DNA from: Arenimonas sp.
Lineage (GTDB): Bacteria; Pseudomonadota; Alphaproteobacteria; Rhizobiales; Rhizobiaceae
Reading direction: 5' to 3'
DNA: 64,000 nucleotides
Assembly: GCA_019459145.1 (NCBI GenBank)
Contig: JAIBEK010000066.1
Location: 32,594 to 96,593, forward strand
A program made the position numbers and the translations under genes. Under the pieces are notes generated by a model. It was not told where the DNA came from. It searched no databases and saw only the letters and a program-made list of their open reading frames with translations. Below, one piece after another: positions 1 through 9,044 of this stretch. How positions within the stretch are numbered: position 1 is the first letter of the stretch; every line of letters starts with the position of its first letter.

Positions 1-952
1 GGAAGAACTCGATCAGGTGTTCCGGACCGGTCATGAAGGCATCATGGATCTCGGAGGTGACGAAGACCGCGCCCATCGGGATGACGCCGTTGGTCAGTCC
101 CTTGGCGGTGGTGATGATGTCCGGTTTAACGTCGAAATACTGCGCGGCAAAGGGGGCGCCGAGGCGGCCGAAACCGGTGATGACTTCATCGAAGATCAGC
201 AGGATGCCGTGCTTGGTGCAGATCTCGCGCAGGCGCTGGAGGTAGCCCTTCGGCGGGATCAGCACGCCGGTGGAGCCGGCCACCGGCTCGACGATGACGG
301 CGGCGATCGTCGAGGCATCATGAAGCGTGACGATGCGTTCCAATTCGTCGGCGAGATCACCGCCATGCTCCGGCATGCCCTTGGAAAAGGCATTCTTGGC
401 CGGCAGATGGGTGTGCGGCATGTGATCGACACCGGTCAGGAGCGTGCCGAACATCTTGCGGTTGGTGACGATGCCGCCGACCGAGATGCCGCCGAAATTG
501 ACGCCGTGATAGCCTCGCTCACGGCCGATCAGGCGGGTGCGCGATCCCTGACCCTTGACCCGCTGGTAGGCGAGCGCCACCTTCAGCGCCGTTTCGACCG
601 ATTCCGAGCCCGAATTGGTGTAGAGAACATGCGCCATATTGTCGGGCGCGAGGTCGATCAGGCGGTTGGCGAGCTCGAAGGCCTTGGGATGGCCGAGCTG
701 GAAGGCGGGTGCATAGTCCAATTCGCCGGCCTGGCTGGCGATCGCCTCGGTGATCTGCGGGCGGCAGTGGCCGGCATTGACGCACCACAGACCGGCGGTG
801 CCGTCGAGCACCTGGCGACCGTCATGGGTCGTGTAGTGCATATCCTTGGCGCCGACGAACAGGCGCGGCTCCTTCTTGAACTGGCGGTTGGCGGTGAACG
901 GCATCCAGAAGGCGCGCAGGTCGTTGGGCGTGGTATTCAAGCGGTTGGACAT
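1..952 (-). CDS. Omega-amino acid--pyruvate aminotransferase, 3' end outside window
   Basis: Class III PLP-dependent aminotransferase that moves the amino group of beta-alanine or another omega-amino acid to pyruvate. About 317 residues are visible from ATG at 952; the C-terminus lies beyond base 1. Seen: N-terminal AFWMPFTANRQFK, the PLP-binding region with IFDEV (Asp255) and the lysine in TTAKGLTNG (Lys284), and the YTNSGSES cofactor-phosphate region near 111. These are hallmarks of the beta-alanine:pyruvate aminotransferase branch. The upstream neighbour on the same strand is a nolR-like gene across a 508-base gap, so an operon with it is unlikely. Substrate is inferred from family resemblance; a putrescine- or GABA-type aminotransferase is possible but less likely given the MPFTANR start. 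Confidence 0.88.
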   Translation of the reverse strand, partial: MSNRLNTTPNDLRAFWMPFTANRQFKKEPRLFVGAKDMHYTTHDGRQVLDGTAGLWCVNAGHCRPQITEAIASQAGELDYAPAFQLGHPKAFELANRLIDLAPDNMAHVLYTNSGSESVETALKVALAYQRVKGQGSRTRLIGRERGYHGVNFGGISVGGIVTNRKMFGTLLTGVDHMPHTHLPAKNAFSKGMPEHGGDLADELERIVTLHDASTIAAVIVEPVAGSTGVLIPPKGYLQRLREICTKHGILLIFDEVITGFGRLGAPFAAQYFDVKPDIITTAKGLTNGVIPMGAVFVTSEIHDAFMTGPEHLIEFF

Positions 953-1460
953 AATGCTCTCCATGGCCTTTTTCGTTGCGGGCGGCCATTTCCCGGTCGG
1001 CGGCGATCGGCCGGATCATTCTTAAAAAACCCGGCCAAATTAGCAGCGCGACCAAGGTCGTCAACCGGCATCAAGAAACATCATGAGTGCTCAAGGTTCC
1101 GGTTATGCTTTGCCACCGCCGCCTTCGCCTTCGTTGGTCGCTGGCCGGGCGTTGTGCGGCGCCGCTCTTCCTCAAGCTTAGGGCAAGGTCGGTGGGAGAA
1201 TGTGGGCATCGCCGGGAGATCGTTCCCGAGGGCAGTCTGGGCGCCTTCCGGCAAGACCGGCGGCAAGCGCTGGCAGGTACCGGCCCCGGCGTTTTCAAGC
1301 GGCGGGTCGGTGCCTGCGTTCGCCGCAACGAGAAAGACCGGCAAATCAAGGATCTGCCGGTCAGGATCTTCTCAAGACGTCATGTCAAATTGCCGCCATA
1401 TAAGCCGGTCGAATGGTGTATTCGACCGATCGCCTTCTCACCGCGGAAGCGGGCGGGGCG
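953..1460. other. Gene-poor intergenic region
   Basis: 508 bases between the aminotransferase start and the nolR-like stop. Short open frames exist on both strands, including a 32-codon + strand frame from ATG at 1083 (MSAQGSGYALPPPP...), but none shows a recognisable domain, a convincing ribosome-binding site or codon use that stands out from the overlapping frames. It should hold the aminotransferase promoter. I see no clear terminator with a T tract for the nolR-like gene. Confidence 0.5.
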
Positions 1461-1778
1461 TCAGGCGGCCGATTTATTGGCGCTTGTCGGGCAATAAATG
1501 TCTTCCAGCGTGCCGAGGATCTTGATGACCGATTCGGAGGTGCTGGAATAATAGATCGTCTGCGCGTCGCGGCGGGTCTTGACCAGTTTCTGGGCGCGCA
1601 ATTTGGAAAGGTGCTGGGACAGGGCCGACTGGCTGAGGCCAACCTGGGCGGCGAGAACGCCGACGGGAACCTCTCCCTCGACGAGGCTGCACAGGATCAT
1701 CAGGCGCTTGGGATTTGCCATGGCCGAAAGCAGGCCGGCGGCGGGAATGGACTGTTCGGACAATGCCTTGGTTTTCAT
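1461..1778 (-). CDS. nolR: NolR-like ArsR-family transcriptional regulator
   Basis: 105-residue winged-helix repressor of the ArsR/SmtB class. Seen: the core MANPKRLMILCSL, the recognition helix GLSQSALSQHLSKLRAQ, and the wing RRDAQTIYYSS. These match what I recall of rhizobial NolR, which represses nodulation and other genes and its own promoter; no metal-binding Cys motif is present. I chose ATG at 1778 because it gives the family length; an in-frame upstream ATG at 1862 would add 28 residues that do not look like the family. Two NolR-type boxes lie upstream, partly in the 3' end of the next gene, which fits autoregulation. In non-symbiotic strains NolR acts more globally, so its presence does not prove nodulation. 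Confidence 0.75.
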   Translation of the reverse strand: MKTKALSEQSIPAAGLLSAMANPKRLMILCSLVEGEVPVGVLAAQVGLSQSALSQHLSKLRAQKLVKTRRDAQTIYYSSTSESVIKILGTLEDIYCPTSANKSAA

Positions 1779-1872
1779 CAGATCAACTTTCGTGAGCCGG
1801 GCCTCGGGAGGAAAGGCGACGGTTTGCAATCCATCAAATTGGTTATGCTGTAACTCTAACAAGTGCCAAAAA

Positions 1873-1926
1873 ATTGTATATGCCTAAATTTAAGGTATCG
1901 GGTATGCTGTATTAGTTAACTCTGAA
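1873..1926. promoter_or_regulatory. Two NolR-type boxes upstream of the nolR-like gene
   Basis: The published NolR consensus as I recall it is (A/T)TTAG-N9-A(T/A). Two exact matches occur: TTTAG-N9-AT on the minus strand (1888 down to 1873) and ATTAG-N9-AA on the plus strand (1911 to 1926). They lie 95-150 bases upstream of the chosen start; the second is inside the 3' end of the neighbouring HugZ-like gene. The motif is short and will occur by chance, but two copies beside a nolR-like gene support autoregulation. Confidence 0.45.
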
Positions 1927-2639
1927 TAGAGCTCCGCCCGTGAGCTTAATAGACGCCCAAAATCGTATCTAACCAGTAAATCTCCACAAATTAGATCGAT
2001 TCCCGCCCTGTCCATGCCGCAAAATGCCCATTTTCCCGGTTTCTGTCCACAGCGGCCGGTGGCCAGCAGGCTGGCGAGTTCCGGTTTCGTACCCCCTAAT
2101 TCTTGCACCAGCTCGACCTCCCGGCCGGAGATCTCTCCGCCTGTTTCGGCGGCGATGAGGAAGTCGTTTCCGGGCAGGAGATAGGCACGGCCGAAGCCGC
2201 CATTGAGGCTGGCGGATTGCGGCACGAGGCGGAAGAAGCGGAAATCGGGAAAGTCGATATAGAGCTTCGCCTTCGGATGGCGGGCGACGAAGCGCGCCCG
2301 CAGGCGCTGATGGACGGGGCCGTCACGCTCGACCGTTTCGGCGAGGCAAGCAAGGGTCAGGCGCGGATGGGCGAGCGGATCGCCCTTGCCCGGCTCTCCG
2401 GCCAGGAGGGAGACCCGCCGGTCCTGCTCTAGCGCCCGGGTATGTGCCGAGAGCGCCGAGACGAGGATGACCGGGCTGCCGTCGGTATCGGTTGCCAGGA
2501 GCACGCGGCTGACCGAGGGAAAGCCGCTCTGCGGCTCGAGCACGGCGAGCGCCACATAGCGCGCCGATCTGAGAAGACGACGGGCAAGCGCGCGCGCCTC
2601 GTCGTCCGTCTCGCGAATGACCGATGGTTTGTCCGTCAT
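1890..2639 (-). CDS. HugZ-like / pyridoxamine 5'-phosphate oxidase-fold protein
   Basis: 249 residues. The N-terminal half is a split-barrel flavin- or haem-binding domain (VALAVLEPQSGFPSVSRV near 30-47, VSLLAGEPGKGDPLAHPRLT near 77-96), and the FRFFRLVPQSASLNGGFGRA region is typical of HugZ-type proteins, in which a DUF2470-like C-terminal domain follows; here residues about 170-240 are a weak match to it. HugZ proteins bind or degrade haem; this role is not proven here. The gene starts 44 bases after choV on the same strand and may be the last gene of the cho operon, although a functional link with choline uptake is not obvious. Confidence 0.7.
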   Translation of the reverse strand: MTDKPSVIRETDDEARALARRLLRSARYVALAVLEPQSGFPSVSRVLLATDTDGSPVILVSALSAHTRALEQDRRVSLLAGEPGKGDPLAHPRLTLACLAETVERDGPVHQRLRARFVARHPKAKLYIDFPDFRFFRLVPQSASLNGGFGRAYLLPGNDFLIAAETGGEISGREVELVQELGGTKPELASLLATGRCGQKPGKWAFCGMDRAGIDLICGDLLVRYDFGRLLSSRAELYSELTNTAYPIP

Positions 2640-2683
2640 GGTTCTTTCCGTTTCACGCAGTCGCGCCTGAACGGATCGTCCGT

Positions 2684-3726
<1,043 letters not shown>

Positions 3727-3730
<4 letters not shown>

Positions 3731-4602
3731 GCGGCGTCTCCTTCGTCGGATGACCGGAAGATACGATCGAGGATGATGGCGAGGATGACGATGCACAGGC
3801 CGGAATCGAAGCCCTTGGCGATGTTGACGGTGTTGAGCGCGCGAACGACCGGCACGCCGAGGCCGCTGGCGCCGACCAGCGCGGCGATCACCACCATCGA
3901 CAGCGACAGCATGATCGTCTGGGTGAGACCGGCCATGATCTGCGGCATGGCGAAGGGCAATTCAACCTTGCGCAGCACCTGCGAGGGGGTGGCGCCGAAG
4001 GCCTGGGCCGCTTCCACCAGCGAGGGCGGCGTGGAGATGATGCCGAGACGGGTGAGGCGGATCGGCGCTGGGATGGCGAAGATGACGGTGGCGATCAGGC
4101 CGGGCACCATGCCGAGGCCGAACAGGATGAGCGCCGGGATCAGGTAGACGAAGGTCGGGATCGTCTGCATCAGGTCGAGAATGGGCCGGATGATCGAATA
4201 GAGCCAGGGGCGCCTCGCCGCGGCAATGCCGATTGGAACGCCGACCACCATGGATACGCCGGTGGCGGCAAGAACCAGCGCCAGCGTTTCCATCGTCTCC
4301 TTCCAGTAGCCCTGGTTGTAGATCACCAGGAGGCCGATCAGGGTGAAGGCGGCCACGCCTGCGGAACGCCGGATCAGCCAGGCCAGGCCGGTGAAGACGG
4401 CGATCATCAGCAACGGATAGAATTCCGCCAAGGCCGTGCCCTTCAGATAGGGGGCCTGCAGGACGAACAGCATCGCGTTGATCGAGGCATTGAGGATCGT
4501 CGCGATGAAGTCGAAGAAGAATTTGAGATTGGTGGTCAGCCAGTCGACCGCGTGCTTTGCGCCCATCCCGATCGGGATCTTGTAATCTGTCAGCCAGTCC
4601 AT
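3727..4602 (-). CDS. choW: Choline ABC transporter permease
   Basis: 291-residue inner-membrane permease of the ProW/OpuAB family. Several hydrophobic spans are visible (AEFYPLLMIAVFTGLAWLI, VAAFTLIGLLVIY, TLALVLAATGVSMVVGVPIG, PALILFGLGMVPGLIATVIF, MLSLSMVVIAALVGASGLG). The EAA loop that contacts the ATPase is seen as EAAQAFGATPSQVLRKVELP. It lies between choX and choV, overlapping choV by four bases. An inverted repeat in the choX-choW gap may lower its expression relative to the binding protein. Confidence 0.93.
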
Positions 4603-4645
4603 GGTTCCCCGGTGCCTTTTCGGCTTGTCATACTCCTGATGAAGA

Positions 4646-4667
4646 AGGAGCGGCTCTCGCCGCTCCT
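4646..4667 (-). promoter_or_regulatory. Intercistronic hairpin between choX and choW
   Basis: A perfect 9-bp inverted repeat, AGGAGCGGC and GCCGCTCCT, separated by TCTC, just after the choX stop and about 45 bases before the choW start in the direction of transcription. No T tract follows. Such hairpins after binding-protein genes usually protect the upstream message from 3' decay and let the binding protein be made in excess over the permease; that role is inferred. Confidence 0.6.
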
Positions 4668-4681
4668 CAGGTCACTTGCCG

Positions 4682-5638
4682 TTAGAGGCCGAGCGCGCTC
4701 TTGACCGCCGGCAGGGCTTCGGCGCCGTCCTTGGTGGTGACGCCCGCCAGCCAGGGCTCGATCGCCGCGCCATTGGCTTTCAGCCAGTCGGTCGCCGCGA
4801 CTTCCGGATCCTTGCCGTCGTTGAGAATGCCGCCCATGACCTGGTTTTCCATGTCGAGGGAGAACTTGAGGTTGGTGATGAACTTGCCGACATTCGGGCA
4901 TTCGGCGAGATAGCCGGCGCGGACATTGGTGTAGACTTCGGCGCCGCCGAAGTTCGGGCCGAAGGTGGCGTCGCCGCCCGTCAGGTAGGTCAGCTTGAAC
5001 GTGGAGTTCATCGGATGGGGCGCCCAGCCGAGGAAGACCACCGGCGTGCCGTCCTGTTCGGCGCGGGCGACCTGCGCCAGCATGCCCTGCTCGGAGGATT
5101 CGATCACTTCGAAGCCTTCGAGGCCGAATTCGTTCTTCTCGATCATTTCCAGCACGAGGCGGTTGCCGTCATTGCCAGGCTCGATGCCGTAGATCTTGCT
5201 GTCGAGCGCATCCTTCTGCTTGGCGATGTCGGCAAAGTCCTTGATGCCGAGTTCTGCACCCTTGGCATTGGTCGCCAGCGTGTACTTGGCGCCTTCAAGG
5301 TTGGGTCCGTGGGATTCGATCGACTTGTCTTCGGTGAAGGGCTTGATGTCATTGCCCTGGCTGGGCATCCAGTTGCCGAGGAAGACGTCGATGTCCTTGT
5401 TCTTCATCGAGGTGAAGGTCACCGGCAGCGACAGGACCGTGACCGTGGTTTCGTAGCCAAGCGCCTTGAGCAGCACCGATGCGGTGGCCGTGGTCGAGGT
5501 GATGTCGGTCCAGCCGACATCGGCGAAGCGCACGGTGCCGCAGCTTTCGGGCTCGGCGGCGAAGGAAGGGGTGGTGGACAGCGCCAGGATCGCTGCTGTC
5601 GCGACGATCGTGAAACGCTGGAAATTGCCTTTGGTCAT
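4682..5638 (-). CDS. choX: Choline-binding periplasmic protein
   Basis: 318 residues with a signal peptide ending near SFAAEPESC. It captures choline in the periplasm for ChoWV. Seen: VGWTDITSTTA near the mature N-terminus, LGNWMPSQ, and FLGWAPHPMNS, which carry the tryptophans expected to form the aromatic cage around the quaternary ammonium group in ChoX/ProX proteins. Pfam OpuAC family (glycine betaine binding). First gene of choXWV, so its promoter should be within 5639-5933, shared divergently with the cytochrome gene. Glycine betaine rather than choline as ligand cannot be excluded by eye, but the resemblance to rhizobial ChoX is strong. Confidence 0.92.
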   Translation of the reverse strand: MTKGNFQRFTIVATAAILALSTTPSFAAEPESCGTVRFADVGWTDITSTTATASVLLKALGYETTVTVLSLPVTFTSMKNKDIDVFLGNWMPSQGNDIKPFTEDKSIESHGPNLEGAKYTLATNAKGAELGIKDFADIAKQKDALDSKIYGIEPGNDGNRLVLEMIEKNEFGLEGFEVIESSEQGMLAQVARAEQDGTPVVFLGWAPHPMNSTFKLTYLTGGDATFGPNFGGAEVYTNVRAGYLAECPNVGKFITNLKFSLDMENQVMGGILNDGKDPEVAATDWLKANGAAIEPWLAGVTTKDGAEALPAVKSALGL

Positions 5639-5933
5639 TGAGATGCTCCCGTTTTTTTAATGTTCCCAAGTCAACAATCTATACACCACAAAAGCAAGCG
5701 CACACGCGCATTTGCGCCTTATTCCCCTCCCTGTTTGCGACGTTGTGCCTAGCTTCCGGATCGATTCTTAAGTCGCGCTTGACCCCGCCGGAGGCCCTGA
5801 GATCATTGCGCATCCCGGCCTTGCCGAGGGCCGCGGCATAGCGTCCTGTGGAAATCGCTGCAGGAGTGCTATAGTTTATTGTCTGGACGTTCCGCATTGT
5901 CGCGGCGCGCCGCGAATTTCTAAGGGAGAGTTC

Positions 5934-6317
5934 ATGAAACTTCGTTGTCTGATCCTGGCTGCCGCGCTGACCGTTCCGGCAGCCGCAGCCTTCGCCGAAG
6001 GTGACGCCGTCGCCGGGGCCAAGGTGTTCAAGCAGTGCCAGGCCTGCCACTCGGCCGTCGATGCCAAGAACAAGGTCGGCCCGACTCTGATGGGCGTCAT
6101 CGATCGCCCGGTCGCCACCGTCGAGGGCTTCAAGTATTCCAAGGCCATGACCGAGTTCGGCGCCGACGGCAAGGTCTGGTCCGAGCAGCTTCTGACCGAA
6201 TATCTTCCCAAGCCGCGCGACCTGGTCAAGGGCACCACCATGACCTATGCTGGCCTGAAGAAGCCGGAAGACATCGCCAATGTCATCGCCTACCTGAAGA
6301 ACCCGACCGCCAAGTAA
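5934..6317 (+). CDS. Class I c-type cytochrome (cytochrome c2-like)
   Basis: 127-residue secreted electron carrier. A signal peptide (residues 1-21, ending AAAFA) precedes a single haem site CQACH (35-39). The likely axial methionine is Met103 in KGTTMTYAGL; the C-terminal helix PEDIANVIAYLKN is typical of cytochrome c2/c550. It would carry electrons between the bc1 complex and an oxidase or dehydrogenase in the periplasm. RBS AAGGGAGAG lies just before the ATG. It is divergent from choX and followed by a strong terminator, so probably monocistronic. Confidence 0.93.
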   Translation: MKLRCLILAAALTVPAAAAFAEGDAVAGAKVFKQCQACHSAVDAKNKVGPTLMGVIDRPVATVEGFKYSKAMTEFGADGKVWSEQLLTEYLPKPRDLVKGTTMTYAGLKKPEDIANVIAYLKNPTAK

Positions 6318-6345
6318 GCAGTTCGGTCGATCCAGGCTTGATCCA

Positions 6346-6381
6346 CGGGCAGCGGCGCCAAGGCGTGCCGCTGCCCGTTTT
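6346..6381 (+). terminator. Rho-independent terminator after cytochrome c gene
   Basis: Inverted repeat CGGGCAGCGGC and GCCGCTGCCCG (11 bp) around a GCCAAGGCGT loop, followed directly by TTTT. It isolates the cytochrome gene from the AAA operon downstream. Confidence 0.85.
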
Positions 6382-6547
6382 CGTCTGCCCGCTCTTGCAG
6401 GCGCCTCACCAGCCTCCATATCAGAGCGGTATTTTTATGCCCCGCGGCAGCGGCGGCGGTTCTAATATCATTGATTTGTTATAAGGTTGCGGTCACATGC
6501 CGCTTGGGCCGGAGGCTGATCCGGCGACAGTTCAGGGAGACGATCGC

Positions 6548-7636
6548 ATGGCCTCGCTACAGTCCTTCGACAGCGAAATCGAGAAGACCCGCACCATCGT
6601 CAACGAGGTGAGGGGCAAGATGGAGCAGTCGGGCGTCGTGCTCGACCAGTTCGCCAAGGCCGACACCAAGCTCGGCGACGTCAATTTCGACATCGAGAAC
6701 GCGCGCATCGAGGATGTAATCAAGCAGCAGAAGGTGATGGAGGCGAACATCGCCGACCTGATCATCGGGCTGGAGGACGCGACCAACGTGTTCGGCGCCG
6801 AGTTCGAGAGCATGAAGAGCTATTCCGGCTATGAGAAGTTCATCGGCATCTTCTCCAAGCAGAAGGCGCAGCGCATGCGCACCGATCGTGTGCGCAACAT
6901 GTCGCTGGCCGGCAACCTGCAGGAACTGCTGGCGAAGTCCGACAGCATCGTCGGCATCCTGAAGGATCAGCGGACCGTGCTCGACCAGCGCTACAAGAGT
7001 TCGGAGCAAAGCCTGATCCAGGTGATCGAGCGGCGCAAGATGACGATCGCCAACCTCGAGACGACGCAGAAGCGCATCGAGGAACTGAACCCGATGCTGC
7101 TCGACATCGAAAACCGGATCGCCGCCTCGACCGACCAGTCGGCCCGCACGCAGCTCGAGGGCGAGCGCTCCAAGCTGGCGACCGAATACAATCAGGCGCA
7201 GGCCAAGGAACAGGAGCTTTTGGCCGAAAGCCAGACGCTGGAGCGCTACACCTCGATGTTCCAGACCTTCGTCGACAGCCTCAACAACCAGATCGCCGCG
7301 CAGAACACGCTGATCAACAAGCTGACCATCGATACCGAGCAGCGCATCGTGCTCTACAAGGCGCTGGAAGACAGCTTGAAGACCGCCGCCCAGCAGGACG
7401 TGGCGCACAAGATCAACACGCTCGGCAGCCAGGTCGACACGGCGGCGGAGGAAACCATGGCCGGCGTCGGTGCTGCCGCGCAGAAGCACATCGGCGATCT
7501 TCTGGAACTGCACGAGAAGAACATGCTGGCGACCCAGGACATCCAGCGCCGCAAGAAACTTGCCGACGAGGCTTTCGCGAGGCGTTTCCAGGCGGTTCTC
7601 GACAAGCATAATTCGGCCAATTACGTGAAGCCGTGA
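6548..7636 (+). CDS. Coiled-coil protein, first gene of the AAA ATPase operon
   Basis: 362 residues, no signal peptide or membrane span. Almost the whole chain is predicted-looking helix rich in E, K, Q and L with heptad-like spacing (for example residues 140-270), so a long coiled coil is likely. I do not recognise a named family; the segment TEQRIVLYKALEDSLKTAAQQ and the helical layout recall TelA-type toxic-anion-resistance proteins, a weak resemblance only. ATG at 6548 was chosen for the AGGGAGA ribosome-binding site eight bases upstream; a start at 6497 would add 17 residues without support. It is followed by a RIME-like repeat and four co-directional genes. By analogy with other AAA modules it could be the substrate or scaffold remodelled by the ATPase; that is inference. 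Confidence 0.7.
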   Translation: MASLQSFDSEIEKTRTIVNEVRGKMEQSGVVLDQFAKADTKLGDVNFDIENARIEDVIKQQKVMEANIADLIIGLEDATNVFGAEFESMKSYSGYEKFIGIFSKQKAQRMRTDRVRNMSLAGNLQELLAKSDSIVGILKDQRTVLDQRYKSSEQSLIQVIERRKMTIANLETTQKRIEELNPMLLDIENRIAASTDQSARTQLEGERSKLATEYNQAQAKEQELLAESQTLERYTSMFQTFVDSLNNQIAAQNTLINKLTIDTEQRIVLYKALEDSLKTAAQQDVAHKINTLGSQVDTAAEETMAGVGAAAQKHIGDLLELHEKNMLATQDIQRRKKLADEAFARRFQAVLDKHNSANYVKP

Positions 7637-7672
7637 TGCGATCGCGTTCGGTCATGGAAGAGTGTGAAGCCT

Positions 7673-7828
7673 GCCCCTCATCCGGCTGCCGCCACCTTCT
7701 CCCCGCAGGCGGGGAGAAGGACCGTGTGGCGGGGTCTAGTTCGTATTCCATGCGTCGGGCAGAACGCGAGTCGTCTTCCCCTTCTCCCCGTTCCACGGGG
7801 AGAAGGTCCCGGCAGGGGGATGAGGGGC
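7673..7828. repeat. RIME-like palindromic element inside the AAA operon
   Basis: A 156-base element bounded by GCCCCTCATCC and its inverse GGATGAGGGGC, with two internal palindromes: CCTTCTCCCCG/CGGGGAGAAGG around CAGG, and the same arms around TTCCA. This is the pattern of the rhizobial intergenic mosaic element RIME. It fills the gap between the coiled-coil gene and the next gene, so the transcript would contain several strong hairpins that may alter stability or downstream expression. Related copies occur near 41.0 and 43.0 kb. Confidence 0.8.
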
Positions 7829-7886
7829 GGATCGATCGGCGGATTTGGCGGGGCGTCGCTTCCTTCCAGGGGGAGATCTCCCGCCG

Positions 7887-9041
7887 ATGAACGTCGCTGC
7901 CGGCAATAACGGGGCGGTCGCCCAGTATTTCAACGCCATCCGCGCAGCCCTTGGCGGGCTGGAGATCTATCTGTCCAATCCAGAGGTCACGCTGCCGGGC
8001 AGCGGGTTCGCTGGCCAGCTTCTGCTTCCCTATGTCGAGCGGCTGAAAAATTCGTTCGCCTGCTGGGAAAACCGCATCGGTTTTACCGACCAGTTCCGCA
8101 TTTCGCGCGCCGAAAGCGGCTTTCCGGTGTTCCAGAACGTGCTGGAACTGGAGAATGACCGCTTGAGCGCGGAAAAGCGGCTCGCCAACCTGCCGGATGC
8201 CAAGGCGATGCGGTCGGAAATGGTCGATTTCATCATGCGGCACAGGGAGTTTCCCACTGCCCTGCAGTCGCAGATGGCCGAGCGGATCTATCTCGAACAG
8301 ATCGGCAAGGGGGATATTTTTTCGCCCTTCGTCCTGCCGGAGACGGTGCGGGTGACGATTGGCGACAAATCCGGCAGGCCTCGTTATGTCGTGACCTGGG
8401 CGGTTTTCGACGGCACCAATACGCTGCCGATGATCTATGTCGCGGATGTCGAGGATTCCTCCGACAGTGTTCGCGAACTCCTCGTCGGCAAGGATGGCGG
8501 GCTCAATCCGGATGTCGAGATTCCGCTGCCGGTCGGGGGGCTGCTCAATCCGCAACTCGCCGCGCAGTTCGACGATTTCGCCGCCAAGAACGGGGCCTAT
8601 TCGCTGACGCCGGCGACGATCGCCACCAATATGGACAGGGATTTTCCCACGCTGCATCCAAAGCAGCTGCGCCGCATCGTGCTCGGCCCCTTTTATTCGG
8701 CGGGCATCACCGAGAACAATGCGCGGATCAACGAGATCCTGTCGCGGGTGAGGAAAAGCGAGAACGCCTGGCTTTTGACCTGGACCATGCAGGAAGTGTT
8801 TTCCAAGGCCGAGCGGCCGGCGGTCAAGGGCTTCTTCTCCTCGACGCCGGCGACCCAGGAATTTCATATAGAAACCAACGACCTCGAAGCCGCGCGCATG
8901 GGCGTTTCGGCCTATGAGAAACATGCGCTGGTGCCGCACGACGCCTACCAGGCGCTCTATGCCTCGGGCGAGGCCAATGCGATCTTCGGCAATTACAAGG
9001 TCCATGTCATTTCCGGGAACAACGTCGTCAGCGAGGTCTAG
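7887..9041 (+). CDS. Conserved-looking soluble protein of unknown function in AAA operon
   Basis: 384 residues with no signal peptide, membrane span or motif that I recognise. The first ~100 residues are helical (FNAIRAALGGLEIYLSN...; VLELENDRLSAEKRLANL); the middle is beta-rich (ETVRVTIGDKSGRPRYVVTW, TLPMIYVADVEDS). ATG at 7887 follows GGGGGAG, which is embedded in the 12-base palindrome GGGAGATCTCCC (7871-7882) and might be partly sequestered in the message. The stop is three bases before the AAA gene start, so the two are almost certainly co-translated and probably act together. Confidence 0.65.
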   Translation: MNVAAGNNGAVAQYFNAIRAALGGLEIYLSNPEVTLPGSGFAGQLLLPYVERLKNSFACWENRIGFTDQFRISRAESGFPVFQNVLELENDRLSAEKRLANLPDAKAMRSEMVDFIMRHREFPTALQSQMAERIYLEQIGKGDIFSPFVLPETVRVTIGDKSGRPRYVVTWAVFDGTNTLPMIYVADVEDSSDSVRELLVGKDGGLNPDVEIPLPVGGLLNPQLAAQFDDFAAKNGAYSLTPATIATNMDRDFPTLHPKQLRRIVLGPFYSAGITENNARINEILSRVRKSENAWLLTWTMQEVFSKAERPAVKGFFSSTPATQEFHIETNDLEAARMGVSAYEKHALVPHDAYQALYASGEANAIFGNYKVHVISGNNVVSEV

Positions 9042-9044
9042 CCG

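Noticed and set aside
17..1525. Plus-strand 502-codon frame opposite the aminotransferase
   Set aside because: The opposite strand encodes a clear aminotransferase with PLP lysine; the plus-strand frame is its shadow.
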